Shown here piece after piece: positions 26,164-37,735 of a stretch of 64,000 nt of DNA. The position numbers and the translations under genes are program-made. Location of the stretch: assembly GCA_021292165.1 (NCBI GenBank), contig CM037877.1, positions 114,772,304-114,836,303 of the forward strand, read 5' to 3'. The stretch comes from Shinisaurus crocodilurus. Its lineage: Eukaryota > Chordata > Lepidosauria > Squamata > Shinisauridae. The notes beneath the pieces are model-generated. The model was not told the origin of the DNA and searched no databases. It saw only the letters and a list, made by a program, of their open reading frames with translations. Numbering within the stretch: position 1 is the first letter of the stretch; every line of letters begins with the position of its first letter.

Positions 26164-26639
26164 TTAGCAAACTTTTATTCTATTTTAAGATGATTCACGC
26201 CACGGCTACAACTGAGAATTTTCTCCAGAGCGTAAATACATGGGAGTATTTGGGGGCTTTAGAGAAAACTAAATTTCATTTCAGGTACCCCCTGTTCCTT
26301 CTTTTCTGGGATAGGTTGATATGTTTAATGCACTATTATCTAAATAATATAGAACCCACAAAATCTATCCAATGTACAGCAAAGCAAAATATGATGGTAT
26401 AGAAAGCCTCACTACAAAATACTTCACAATTTTAAAGTTAATGTTCCAGTTTTATGGAATTAATTTCCCAATGATGCCCAAACTTATTGAAATTCAGAAG
26501 GGAAACATCAAGCCTTACTTTGGGGGAACATCTAAGCGGAAGGACTTTTTTTTTAAAGTATAAGCTTATTTTTCAAAAATATATTAATTTTCTTTTACAC
26601 ATTTTCCCCCAACAACCCCCTCCTTTCCCACCCCTAATA

Positions 26640-26816
26640 CAGAGATGTGAAGGTCCGGGGGGGGGGGGACAAGGAAAAATGGGGGGAGTGTCAGAAAAAT
26701 TGGAGGTTTGGGGTTTTTCCACGGAATTTTTTAAAATTTCGGGGGGAAAGATTTTTTTAAAAAAGGATTTGGGGGGGGCATTTTCCCCATTTTTCCTGAG
26801 CCTTCACATCTCTTAT
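26640..26816. mobile_element. Fold-back TIR element with G- and C-rich arms
   Basis: CAGAGATGTGAAGG at the left is complementary to CCTTCACATCTCT at the right. The inner AAGGAAAAATGGGG pairs with CCCCATTTTTCCT. Possible target copies ccctaata and ccccaata flank it (7 of 8). Confidence 0.6.
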
Positions 26817-27365
26817 CCCCAATAATGCCCTCTGTTTCCTCCCCCTAACCCCTGCACTGCCCCCCATTCCTATAACAAAAAGGGGGGGAATTATAAATAA
26901 AGGGATAATAAGGGGGAAGCAAAAAGCACGTGTCCCCTGTCATGTGAAGCACCCCTCTTGCTTGTAGTCCTAGCTGAACTTATTCTGCATATAATTCCAA
27001 GACACCACGCCAATCCCCTGAAACTTGTCTTCCTTCTGTAATGAATATAGAGTTTTTAAAATTTATGTAAACTGTTTCTATCTGTACTTTGGTGGCTGTC
27101 TTTATTGCTTTATTCACCACTGAGTTTTCCAGATGGGGGGGGCTGAGCAGGCTGCCCTTGCTGTCCCTCCTTCAGTGCTGCCTGGACCCCCTGCACCCGC
27201 TGCCACATGGCTCTCCACACGCTGCCACTGCCAGCCTCCCACTCCCACTCCCCCCTCATGCTCGCATTCATGAGTGCAATCCAGTAGTTGCAGTAGTGCA
27301 GTAATGGGTCAGGAATGGAGTGATTGACTGCCACCACCAGGTAAGCCTGCTTACAAGTGAGTGTG

Positions 27366-27718
27366 CAAAGGTGGCTACTAGGAGGAGGGCCTTTTCTGCT
27401 GTGGCACCCCGGTTGTGGAATGAGCTCCCCAAAGAGGTTCGCCTGGCACCTACTTTGTAGTCTTTCCGGCGCCAGGTGAAGACCTTTCTATTTTCGCAGG
27501 CCTTTTAATCATTTTAAACATCTTAATCATTTAATCTTGTAGTTGTTTTTAACTCCGTTATTGTAATTGCTGCTGCTAGCTCTGCTGTGTCTTTTTAATC
27601 TGTGGTTTTAAATTTTATATTTATTTTATATTGTATTTTCTGGTTTTAACTGTTGTAAACCGCCCAGAGAGCTTCGGTTATTGGGCGATATAAAAATGTA
27701 TTAAATAAATAGATAAAC
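27366..27718 (+). mobile_element. CR1-type LINE 3' end
   Basis: The plus strand translates RRRAFSAVAPRLWNELPKEV and then VKTFLF, equivalent to the C-terminus of the 17-kb CR1 copy. It continues into a 3' region that ends TTGGGCGATATAAAAATG and (TAAA)n. It is truncated at its 5' end. Confidence 0.9.
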
Positions 27719-27894
27719 AAAGGGGAGGGTGGCTGCTGCAGCAGCACCACCACCACTAGGGCCCAAGTGATGGCAGGTGCTGGGGGGGTCAGGAAAAGCA
27801 TCAGAGGGGCACATTGGCCCCAAAAAATGCTCCAACATGCTATACCCTCCAACATTCCACAGATGAAAATAGGGACACACATGTGAAATTTGTA

Positions 27895-28000
27895 AGAGGT
27901 ATGGTTAAGCAACATGACGGTGTGATCAAGAGGGCGTGGCCAGGCAACATGAGGGTGCGGCCAAGGGTATGGCCAGGCAACCAAAGGGCATGGTCAGGTA
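27895..28000. repeat. Short degenerate minisatellite
   Basis: About four units of the type GGGCGTGGCCAGGCAACATG occur in tandem with substitutions. Confidence 0.7.
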
Positions 28001-28125
28001 CAAAAGTTATCAGAGGAAACACACAAAACTGCAGTATTTTAAGCACAGAAATCTTTGAATTTATGTATTGCATTTAGGGAAGCCTGAGGGAAGAAGAAAA
28101 CCCCAAATCAATAAATACAACTAAC

Positions 28126-28252
28126 TGTGTGTGTGTGTGTGTGTGTGTGTGTACACAACACACACATAACATTAACAATAAATACAACATTAACATTAAC
28201 AATAAATACAACATTATAAAAATAAACATTATAAAATAAATAAATACAACAT
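28126..28252. repeat. (GT)n microsatellite followed by AATAAATACAACATT tandem units
   Basis: A (GT)n run of about 27 bp leads into ACACAACACACAC and then about four imperfect copies of an ATTAACAATAAATACAAC unit. Confidence 0.85.
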
Positions 28253-28693
28253 GGGTGAAAGGTCTTCATTACAAACAGTCATGTAACCATGACTCTCCTC
28301 CCTCTCAGGATTTGGATCTCAAAATTGAAAATTGAAAACCTTGACTGGTGCTGAACCCTCAGTATTTTTTCTTTGCTCTCCTGTATCCTGTACTCTCAGG
28401 CCTTCAAACTTCATTCTACTGTTTGAAGCACTACTTTCTTTCTGATGTTCTATATGTTCTATATATTTCTATATGTTTCTATATGTTCGTTTTCTGATCC
28501 TCCTTACGTTCTGACTCTCCCTAAATTTCCCGGCAATAATAGGTAAAAGGCTATAGTTATTAAGTGTTTATCTTTATCTCTTATTATATTGTCAGTATTT
28601 GCCATGCTATAATATTTGGCCCAACTACAATTTTTCTCTTTGTGCAGAAATGCATCCTTTAATTCAATGTGTTGGTAACTAAGGCTGAACATC

Positions 28694-28855
28694 TAGGCAT
28701 GCCTATTTATTTATTTATTTGATTTTATTTATTTATTATTTATTATATTTATACCCCTGTATAAATTTTTTTTCCTGTAAGGAACCCAAGGCGGCTTACA
28801 TAATCCTCCTACTCCTCTCCATTTTATCCTCACAACAACCCTGTGAGGCAGGTTA
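28694..28855 (-). mobile_element. Sauria-type SINE, 3' half
   Basis: Reverse-oriented tail (TATTTATTTATT, ATTTATACCCCTG) followed by GGAACCCAAGGCGGCTTAC and CTCACAACAACCCTGTGAGG. The tRNA-like head is absent. Confidence 0.88.
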
Positions 28856-29004
28856 GATGTATATTTGTATCAACTTGGCTTGTCAAGTCACCAACCTGAA
28901 ACAGTTAATAACCCATAACAGATCACAAAGACACAAATGTGGAGACCAGAAGTCTCCCCAATGCCATGGCTCTGATCTGGATGGGCTAAATGAATGCTCT
29001 AACC

Positions 29005-29140
29005 CAGGGCTCTGCAACCTTGGGTCCCCAGATGTTGCTGGCCTGCAGCTCCCAGCATACCCAGCCAGCATGACTAATGGCAAGGGATTCTGGGAGCTGT
29101 AGTCCAGCAACATCTGGGGACCCAAGGTTGGAGAGCCCTG
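29005..29140. mobile_element. Palindromic hAT MITE, family B
   Basis: The inverted halves meet near 29070 (CAGATGTTGCTGG against CCAGCAACATCTG). An exact 8-bp target duplication, ctctaacc, flanks 29005 and 29140. Confidence 0.93.
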
Positions 29141-29242
29141 CTCTAACCGTTTAAGGGCTCTGACCACTCTGAAGCCATTTTGATCTCCAGACCCATGATG
29201 ATGATGGTGATTGCTGCTGTTGTCATTATTATTATTGTACCA

Positions 29243-29335
29243 TTAATGCATGGTGCTTTACCGAGTATAAGAGAACAGTTCCCTGCTCCAAAGAGCTTAC
29301 AATCTAAAATGTAATATAGAGGCAACAACAAATGG
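29243..29335 (+). mobile_element. Old interspersed repeat fragment
   Basis: The phrase CCCTGCTCCAAAGAGCTTAC, then AATCTAAA, belongs to a widespread ancient vertebrate repeat. I cannot assign the family. Confidence 0.45.
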
Positions 29336-29339
29336 TAGG

Positions 29340-30000
29340 AAGGGGCAAACCGGGGAGGAACATGTCATTCTTTCAGTCAAACATAACTTTCAGCCTACTT
29401 TCCCCACATTGTGCAGGAAACTCCTTGTTTTAAAGATCTCCCTCCCACTTTAAAAATGGATCCCTCCATGGTGGCTTTGTTCTCATTACTAGTTTGCCAA
29501 GGAAATAATAATATTTAACATTTAGATATCTCTGAGTGTGCAAATTGGTTCACAGGCCCACCCTGCAAGCTCCTATTTTCTCCACTCAGGAAAAAACATG
29601 TGAGCTCTATTGTACTTTATTTTTAAAAAAAACCAAGAACAACAGCACTGTGATTGAACAATAATGCCAAAATGGAATGATGATGTTTGTTGCTGCTATT
29701 TGAGGTAGTTGGGTTTTTTTCTTTCTTTCTCTTGAGGAGGGTGTGTTTTCTGCTAACTCCCTTCTAATGCATTTTTAAAGAAAAAACAATCCAAAATCCC
29801 TGCAGAATAATCCTAATCATTGCTGTAGAGAGCTTTCTCGTTTGAATCCCTTTGGAAAAAAAGCAACTGCAGGGAGTGGGAATTTGGATCAAAGAAGCAG
29901 TAAGTGAGTAAAGGGATAAGCACAAGCACATTCCCCATTGCGTCTCTGCTCAAAATCTCCCCCTCCCAAAGCAGCTTTGTGGGGCATGAGAAGGACCATC
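29340..30000. other. Intronic sequence without recognised features
   Basis: No gene or repeat was identified by eye. Confidence 0.4.
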
Positions 30001-30003
30001 ATG

Positions 30004-30075
30004 GCGCAATCCTATGCATGTTTAGACAGGAAAAAGGCCTACAACTCCCAGCATCCCCCAGCCAGCTTAGCTATG
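30004..30075. mobile_element. Palindromic MITE, family D, left half
   Basis: GGCGCAATCCTATGCATGTT, then TAGACAGG and CCTACAACTCCCAGCATCC match family D. The right half is missing. Confidence 0.65.
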
Positions 30076-30550
30076 CTATGACCACTTAACCAGTTTAAGT
30101 CTGTGGTGTGGACTGACTCTAGGAGTACATTCACATGTTCATTTTCTGCCACAAGGTAACTTTTAGAAGGCACCTCACAACAGACAGACAGCCATATGGA
30201 AGTGAGTTCATGGGAACGGTCCAACAGGAGGTGATCCAGAAGACTGAAAAATCAGGTTTGCCAAATTTATGTCAGCTCGCAATCCCAACACAATTTGGAC
30301 AATTCCTACGATTTAGCTCTACATGGAACTTACTGCAGCAAAGTACCTGCAGTCTGTCACGGAGCAGTACAGAATTCACTGTGTGAATTGACCCTGAGTA
30401 CTTTGCTTTATAGTTAAGTAGCTGTTGCCCGCGGCTTCGCTCGCATGGATTTTAGGATTTGGTACAATGAAAGTGTAATGTTTAGGCTGGGTGCTGGCAA
30501 CAGAAATCTTTTCTGACAGAAATATCTGATCTTAAAGAAAAATCAGGTTA

Positions 30551-31436
30551 CCGTATTTTTCCATGTATAAGACGATACTTTTTCCTTAAATTGATAGTCG
30601 AAAAATTGAGGGTCGTCTTATACACAGAAGTACAGTAAATCTGAGGAACCTTTGAGAGAGGAGCGAAACGGGGGGGCCAACCTACTGTAACCTCCGCTCT
30701 GCCTCCCCAGACTGCCTCGCTCGCCTCCAATCCCCGCTGGATTGCTTGGCCTCACAGGGTGGCGGCAACGGCGACAGGAGGCGCGGCGATGGTGGGCAGA
30801 AAGCAGAGAGAGCAAGAGAGCAGCGGCGGCAGCGGGCGAGCTTGACCCAGACAGGCAGAAGGCGCCCTGTCCACCCGGCCGCCGCGGGAGAGTAGGCGTG
30901 CGTGCGCGAGCAGTGGGGAGCGCTGCTGCAGTGCCCGCCTGCCCGGAGCCCTGCAGGGCAAGTGGCAGTCCTGTGCCAGCGTCTCCTGCGGGGGAAGGGG
31001 AGGAGGGGCGGCTGAGCGGCAGTCCCGTGCAGTGCAGACCACCGCGGAGGCTTCGCGCGTGCTCGGGGGCATCGAGGGCCGCTGCGCAGGCTGCCTGCAG
31101 GAGCCTAGGCCTCGCCCACCCGCCTACCCCCATCCAACCTCTCACTGCCAGTTCCCGCTTGCGCTTGACCAGCTCGGGGCGCGGGGAGAAGCCAGCGAGG
31201 CAGAGTGGAGCCCGCGAGGGGAGCAGCTCGGGCGCACCCGCCGCCCGGCCACCAGGCACTGGCAGCTGTGCGGATCCAGCCCAACAGGCCAGCCCGAGCA
31301 GCCCTCTGGGAAGCCGAACATGGGCTGAATTGCCCATTCACAAACACTCCACCCAAAATATTGATTTCTGAATTTTGGGTTAGAAAAGTGGGGGTCGTCT
31401 TATACATGGGGTCGTCTTATACACGGAAAAATACGG
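30551..31436. mobile_element. TIR DNA transposon with CpG-rich interior, Tc1/mariner-type TA target
   Basis: The left end CCGTATTTTTCCATGTATAA, then GACGA, is the inverted form of the right end TCGTCTTATACACGGAAAAA, then TACGG. TA lies directly outside each end. The interior (about 30700-31320) is strongly G+C- and CpG-rich and open in several frames on both strands. No transposase motif is visible, so the element is nonautonomous. The superfamily is inferred from the TA dinucleotide only. Confidence 0.75.
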
Positions 31437-31535
31437 TAATCCTGAGAGTCTACAGGTGATGAAGAGTGACCATGCCAAGTTTGGGGTAGATCCGTCAAAA
31501 CGTGATGGAGCCTATGTGATGACACCCCACACACA

Positions 31536-31600
31536 ACAGTCATTCAGTCAGTCAGTCATTTAAAAAGTTTCCCTCAGTCATTTAAAAAGTTTCCCTCCCT
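31536..31600. repeat. (AGTC)n run and a 23-bp tandem duplication
   Basis: CAGTCAGTCAGTCATT is followed by two copies of the unit CAGTCATTTAAAAAGTTTCC. Confidence 0.8.
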
Positions 31601-32639
31601 TTTCACCCCCTTAGAGAACATTCTAAATGGCTTAGGGGAGATTTGCATGCCCACTCCTATTGGCCCTTGCAGGAATTCATAGGAACATTCTAAGTGTCGT
31701 ATGGGCTATTTGCATAACTGCTCCTATTGGCTCCTATTGCAGCAATTATGAGGTGAGGCCGATTTGCATAACTGCTCCCCTGTTGTTGTGCCCATAGGAG
31801 ATATGAGAGTGGGGCGATTTCCCCTACCTTTTTTTCCACCCCCTTAGGGACGGTGTCCTAGTGGGTGTCTACGTCATAAAAACAATGTTCCTTCAAAATT
31901 TCACATTCCTAGATTAAACGGTTTGAGCTGGGCATTGATGAGCCAGTCAGTCAGTCAGTCAATCAGGACTTCTTCTTTTATATATATAGATTATTTTAAG
32001 CCAAGAAAGAAAACAAGATAAACAAAAACCCAAATATAGCAAATATAACGTTTATGAATGACTTGCACACATTTCTGAGGAATCCTCTTTGGGCTCTAGA
32101 AGGATTTTGTCTGGTTGGATCCTTCCCTTCCCTCCCCATCACCACTTTTGTTGCTATGAGGAGGAGGAAGAGGAGGAGGAGATAGCTAAACATTTGGACA
32201 GTATTGGTGGGTGGGTGTGGGTAGGGGGTCTCTAAAAGTCTTGCAGCCTAGATACATTTTGTCCCAAGCTACTTAACTGTAGCTTTGTCACTGATATAAT
32301 ATATATACAGGGAGACTAATGAACAAGACGAGCTGGCTCTCCCACGATGACTAGCCCCTGCAGCCAGGTTTGAAAAAAAGAAAGAGAATCATAATAATGA
32401 ATCTTGGAAGGCAGTGTCTGAGAAGGCAGTGCTTCATCCCAGCCCCTCATGCTTTACCCCTGGTTCCATCAGCACAAGGTGGAATCACTCAGGCTTATTG
32501 ACACTTCATCTGCCAAAGCACTCCTGCTGCATGTGGATCATCTGGTACACTGCCCGGTTTCTGGCGGCTGGACTCCACACTAAAACACCTCCCTTGAGCC
32601 TCTAGGAAAGCTGGCATCAGTTGTTACCATAACAAACTC

Positions 32640-33020
32640 AATTGTTCTCAGCAGTGCTCCGGCAAATAAAGTCATTAATTATGGCCCTCTCTCTTGGCCG
32701 CCGTTGGCTGGAGCGGCAATCAATGTGAAACCGCTCATTGCCTTCTCTCGGGGAGAGGAGGCAGATGCCATAAAAATAAACTGCAGCCCGAGCAGAACCC
32801 TGCCAGTAAGGCAGCAGCAGGCTGTAACCAGTAACGGCCATCATGCTGGTTCTGTGTGCCTGGCTACATTTATTTGGCCTGCCTCAGCCATGGGGGAAGG
32901 TATCCCATTAAGCAATTATTTTTATCTTATAACGTCAATTTACTTATACTGATTGGCTTCCTGCCGCCAAATATCAATTAAATTGCAAATGCCTGTGAAA
33001 GCTGATTTTCTATCTCTGTT
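32640..33020. promoter_or_regulatory. Candidate conserved noncoding element in PAX5 intron 5
   Basis: About 380 bp free of recognisable repeats contains dense homeodomain-type motifs (AAAGTCATTAATTATGG, GGCAATCAATGTG, AAATATCAATTAAATTGC), a MYB-like CAGTAACGGCC, and balanced base composition unlike its flanks. The regulatory role is inference. Confidence 0.4.
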
Positions 33021-33040
33021 TCTTCCCCCACCCCTTGCAC

Positions 33041-33069
33041 GTGCACGCACGCACACACACACACACACC
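33041..33069. repeat. (CGCA)/(AC)n microsatellite
   Basis: GTGCACGCACGC leads into about nine AC units. Confidence 0.9.
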
Positions 33070-33327
33070 CTTTTACCTCGTAGTATTCCCCCTCTCCTTC
33101 CCTCCCGCTCCTTTTTTATAAACTATGTTCCAACATAATTTAATTTATTTCCCTTTCCATATCTCAAAGGAAAATCTATATCTCCTCCTGGAAGGCCATT
33201 TGCCCTATGTTATTGGGAGCTGAGGTATCACACTATCGGACCATTTGTTTCAGCTGACTATCGGCAGCCCATCAGTGCTCTTAAAGACCTCTGCCATCTC
33301 CCTGCAATTGTATCCAGGATTACTCAG

Positions 33328-33356
<29 letters not shown>
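33328..33356. repeat. (AT)n microsatellite
   Basis: About 14 AT units. Confidence 0.95.
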
Positions 33357-33359
<3 letters not shown>

Positions 33360-35396
33360 TGCGCAACTATGTCACCATCAAGTGTCTGTGTTTTTCTTTC
33401 GACTTCATTAGCTTAAATTATATTTTTCTTTTTCCCTCTCATACAAGCAACTTGGTCAACGAGATCTGCTTTATTAGTAAACTTGAAAAGAACTGGCTGT
33501 CACTTATTTTACACTGTTCTTTCTTGAAAGATGTGGATCTAAAGAGGAGGTGGGGATATCAAGAGAGGCTAGTGGCTGCTGGCAGTGTGTTCTTGTGTGA
33601 TAACTAAATGAAAGGCCTTTGGAAAATGAAAAAAGGCAGGTGGGGAAAAGTGAATTCGCTGTGTGTAAACCATCGGTGGCCTTTGTGAACTGTAAAGGCT
33701 GTGTTCATGCCGTCTGAGAGCAAAAGGTATTCAGATATACACATACCAGGCATGTTTAGTTTGGATTTGTTCAGAGCACAATCTGGGCAAGACACTTGTG
33801 TTTTTGCCTGTGTATATGTTCATTTTAGGCATAGATGCCTAGATGCAAAGGAGGATGGGGACTCCTGTATCTTAGTTATGTAGACGATGGCATTTCAGCA
33901 AGGACAGATCAGCTCTCACTTGCATGGAAAGCTGTACCTGCTGAAATTCCCTCTTCTCCACAACTGTTGAAGATACTGAAGCCCCTGTCCGCCTTTGCAT
34001 CTCTCATTGTACTGTATACACATTTATCAATGTTGTAGGTCTGAGTTTTGCAAGTTGTATTTTCAGCTGGTGACCAGAGCCACCAAAAGGTTTTTGAAGG
34101 CGTGCAAGGGGAAATTTTAACTGGAAACCTCTTGCCTCAGGCACAAAATAACTATGTAGAAAGATGAAACCTGATACAGGTATCCCTCTTGGAGCCCCTT
34201 GAGATGTGACGTGAGGGCTAGATCAGCTTTTGATCATCTAATCTAGTTTCCTGTAAATAAAGGTTATAGATTGGCTCATAATACATTAGCATTGAACCGA
34301 GCATACTGGAATTAAGGCCTGTACATGCTAATGCAGTCATCAATAAACACACCTTCTGAACCTACAATTAGCAAACATGGTACTTAGATGGCTTAATGCC
34401 CAACTTAACAACAAAACCCAAAAGCAGATGCTTAAACAGCCAAGTGGCCCCTTAACTTTGTCAACAATTTATTACAATTTGCAAGAAAAAGGATCAGAGG
34501 AAAATTTGAAAATGTTCAGATTATAGGTACAGGTATATTCTATATGTTTGCGTATAGAATATGGTTTGCATCTCTAATACTATGTAACTATATTCTGTAT
34601 AGATATCAGTTACAAAAACTGCACTCAGAAATGCACTCAAAGTTTACTTTGGGCCCCCCACCAGGTAGATGAGTGCCACAAGCTACTGACTCTGTGGAAG
34701 AGATTAATGTGGATTCAAAATGACAAGCCATAAGTCAATGGGAGAACAGAAGCAGGAAAGGTAGGTGGGAGAGACATTTCAATCAGCATAGTTGGACAAG
34801 TCATAAGGATGGATGCTGACAGCCAAGTGAGATTGAAAGTGCCCAGCACCCCCACCACACGCATGCGCAAAACTGCATTTCCAAAGGGCAGACAAAGTAG
34901 ACAGAGCTAAGAAATCAAAGTTGGTGAGGCTAATTAATAATCAGTTAATGGTTATTACTTGTTCTGGGCCCTTCTCCAACCAACGGATTCCTGGAGGCAG
35001 CTGCCCTTCACTGCATTGGCTGCTGCTGTTAAATTCCAAGATGATGCTGAAGAAAACTAGCAGAAGTCCAAGTTGGAAGGAACGCAAGCTATTATCTGTA
35101 GGTGCTTCACAAACTTGTCAGGTCTCCTAGAGAAACTCCACTGGATGGCACTGAGTGAATGCAAGTGCTGCCTTGTCTAGCCAGGTTTCATTAATACACA
35201 TCAGTTGAGCCAGTTCATCCAAGATCATCTTGTGCAGTTACAAGATTGCTAGTAGATGGCTTCTTCTGCTAGAAAGAATCCAAGCAGAGCCACAGCACAA
35301 CAGGGAACTGAGGGTGATGAAGCAGCCAGGACCATGGCTGGAGCAGAAGTGGAGAGAAGCATGTAATGAATCCTACCAAACTGGAGTTAGAGGATA
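33360..35396. other. Intronic sequence without recognised genes
   Basis: Mostly single-copy-looking DNA. A short TGATCATCTAATCTAGTTTC fragment near 34215 may belong to the repeat seen at 19660. No exon is seen. Confidence 0.45.
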
Positions 35397-35404
35397 TTTT
35401 AAAG

Positions 35405-35663
35405 CAGGGGTTCTCAACCAGGGGGGAATTCCCCCAGGGGGGAATTTTAGGGTTTCGGGGGGCGGGAATTGGGACCACAGACTCAAACTGTTGGAATACT
35501 GATCTTTCTAGAAATTACAATTCTACAGATTGTACATAATCTACAGGACATCACACCTTATTGTATGGCACGGATTAAGTCAGACAATCTTGGAAAGGGG
35601 GGGGATGACATTCTGACATATGGTGAAAAGGGTGCGTGGGGCAAAAAAGGTTGAGAACCACTG
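35405..35663. mobile_element. Nonautonomous hAT element
   Basis: CAGGGGTTCTCAACC at the left pairs with GGTTGAGAACCACTG at the right. Flanking octamers are ttttaaag and ctttaaag (7 of 8). The ends resemble Charlie/SPIN-like hAT termini. The interior has no transposase. Confidence 0.88.
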
Positions 35664-35696
35664 CTTTAAAGCACATGCTGTGGAAACAGTGGTGGT

Positions 35697-35746
35697 GGTG
35701 AAGTGTAGGACTTTTTTCTGTCTAAACATGCATAGCATTGCGCCTT
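35697..35746. mobile_element. Palindromic MITE, family D, right half
   Basis: TTTCTGTCTAAACATGCATA, then GCATTGCGCC, is followed by TTAA. Confidence 0.6.
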
Positions 35747-35780
35747 AAAGTACGGTAGATAGTTTAGATACTTTACATCG

Positions 35781-35866
35781 AAATCCTCTCCATGTCTACT
35801 CAGAAGTAAAACCCACTAAATTCAGAGGGCTTACTCCACACGTAAATAGGTATAGGATTGCAGACT
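35781..35866. mobile_element. Palindromic MITE, family C
   Basis: CATGTCTACTCAGAAGTAAA, the AATTCAGAGGGCTTACTCC core and AGGTATAGGATTGCAGAC. Confidence 0.7.
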
Positions 35867-36059
35867 TAGACATGCTTTTTAGATATTACTGCTTTGGGGT
35901 ATTGCTTCTAAATATTTGTTTTATGATGTTTTAATTTGTAGCTTTACTTAATTTGTATGACCTTTTCTGTGCTAGTAAGCTGCTGCAGGAATCCTTGGAT
36001 GGGTTGAGCACTGCAGGGTAAAAATCTAAGGAAATAGTGATCCAATAAATTAGATTGTT

Positions 36060-36200
36060 ACTCACGATAGTTTGTCGTGTTGTGCAAACCCAGACCAATT
36101 CCCACAGTGTGACTTATTTGAGGGCAACAAGCCACCCTGACTACCCATAGCTTGTTCTAGGGGTTGTTGTACCATGATGGGTTGTCGTGTCATCCAAACC
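36060..36200. mobile_element. TIR element, family A-like ends
   Basis: GTTTGTCGTGTTGTGCAAAC and GGGTTGTCGTGTCATCCAAA are repeated in direct orientation rather than inverted, so this is probably a nested or rearranged pair. It immediately precedes the hairpin array. Confidence 0.5.
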
Positions 36201-36305
36201 CAGGCAACCAACCCACTCAGGGTGAGGGGAAGCGGCTACCAACTTGCTGGGCAAGAGCAGCAAAAGCCCCTTGCAACACTTACCAAGTTTTCCCGGGCAC
36301 CCACC

Positions 36306-37016
36306 AGTGCCAGCCGCCCCACAAGTGCTGAAGCAGCACTTGGGGGTGGCTGGCACTAGCATACTGTCCTTCCAACCATGATCGCGAGCCGATTTTGGCT
36401 CGCTGTGGCTTTTTCCCCTCTACCCTCTCCCCGAGTTTGCTAAAGCCAGCTTGACAGCCAGCTTTCATGATTCCTGTTTTGACAGCCACTGACAGCCCCT
36501 TCAAAGTGCCCAAGTGACACCTTGGAGGGGCTGTCAGTGGCTGTCAGAACCTCTTTTGGGGGGCACAAAAAAATTGTGCAAATAGGTTCATATTATTATT
36601 ATTAGCCACATTTGCACAACTGCAGAGGTTTGCAGTTGTGCGAGTGTGGGAATTTGAAGCCTCAGCTGGGGCAATGTCTTGGAGGGGTACCTGGTGCCAA
36701 GGTGCAGCATGTACCAGCCTTGGATATTGCCCCAAAGAAGCTCCAAATAGGTTTTCCCTCCTTTGGTTTCTCTTGACAGCTATTAAAAGGCAAGCTGTCA
36801 AGAGAAACCAAAGGCAAGAGTGATTGTGAAAAGGGGGTAGTGTGATTTATACCCCCTTCGTGGCAATATCCTTCACTTTTGGTGTTGGGGGTGATAGTCC
36901 ACAGGCTGGTGCACATTTTGCACTTTTCCCCAAGACTCTAGGTGATAGTCTGTGGACTATCAGGCCAACAACAAAAAAAGGTGGAGGATCTTGCCACGAA
37001 GGGGGTGTAAATCACA
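36306..37016. repeat. Array of successive stem-loops
   Basis: Inverted pairs follow one another at 36306-36357, 36384-36403, 36481-36546, 36614-36641, 36667-36734, 36760-36814 and 36841-37016. The 36760-36814 pair (CCTTTGGTTTCTCTTGACAG and its complement) is exact over 22 bp. The last pair nests an inner TGATAGTCCACAG / CTGTGGACTATCA. No coding signal is present. Confidence 0.85.
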
Positions 37017-37568
37017 GTTTGCCACCATTCATGGCAGACATGGCATGCAATGCAATTAATGGGAATACCTTCTCCCCACCCTTTTCCTGTCTGGTTTAGC
37101 GAGTCTGTCCCCCCACCCCTCTAGGTTTTGGTTATTCATCTGGGCAGGTTTGTTGATGGGTAAAGCCCTTATCTTGCAAGCGCATGTAGACTTTGAGTTG
37201 ATCAGGTACCATTGGCATAGGGTGCATATCTATGGTCTGATATGTTACCCCAGAGGGTTTGGAGAGGAAATGTGGACCTGAGGGGGCTACACAGAGCCAG
37301 AAGGAAAGTGGACGGACAAATCAGTTTGGCCTTGCAGGATCAGTGGGGAGGAGTTCTGCCTCACCCTGATATCAAACATTCACAGGCTGAACTATATAGG
37401 ACTGATTGAATTCACCTCTCTGAGGTAGGTAATGATATTTTTTGTTGTTAGAGCTACAGAGCAGCCTGTGGAATTTCATCCTTAGCTGGTGGGGGAAGAG
37501 GCACAGAGCAGAGGCTTGTCCTTCTCCTATGGCAGGGATATGCAGGAATTATCAGGTAGGGGTGAACC

Positions 37569-37735
37569 TGGCTTACGCTGGCTCAGCTTGTCTGAGCGTG
37601 GAAAGCTAAGAAGGGTCAGGCCTGGTTATTACTTGGATGGGAGACCCCTCCTCTAGTTTCCTGCATTGAGCAGGGGGTTGGGCTCGATAGCCTTGTAGGC
37701 TCCTTCCAACTCTATCTATGAAATCTATGCTGCAG
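37569..37735 (+). mobile_element. SINE with 5S rRNA-like head and CR1-like tail
   Basis: The head carries GGAAAGCTAAGAAGGGTCAG (5S box A region) and TTACTTGGATGGGAGACCC (box C region). After a 24-bp linker, the tail GGGCTCGATAGCCTTGTAGG, CTCCTTCCAACTCTA and TCTATGAAATCTATG is like a CR1 3' end with its short terminal repeat. Compared with true 5S rRNA, about 24 nt are missing near the 5' end. Confidence 0.88.

Larger units (their letters stand above)
30416..31985. mobile_element. Composite: unassigned repeat split by a DNA transposon
   Basis: The left part (GTTGCCCGCGGCTTCGCTCG) and the right part (from about 31439, GAAGAGTGACCATGCCAAGT, to a TTATATATATAGAT tail at about 31978) look like one older repeat. 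The TA-flanked element at 30551-31436 interrupts it. The class of the host repeat was not determined. Confidence 0.5.

Noticed and set aside
30618..31371. Overlapping open frames of about 210-240 codons on both strands as possible genes
   Set aside because: They lie within a CpG-rich transposon interior where stops are rare in all frames, and no domain or splice context is visible.
37569..37645. 5S rRNA gene or pseudogene
   Set aside because: The 5S-like part lacks about 24 nt near its 5' end and is followed by the same linker and tail in all three copies, which indicates a SINE.
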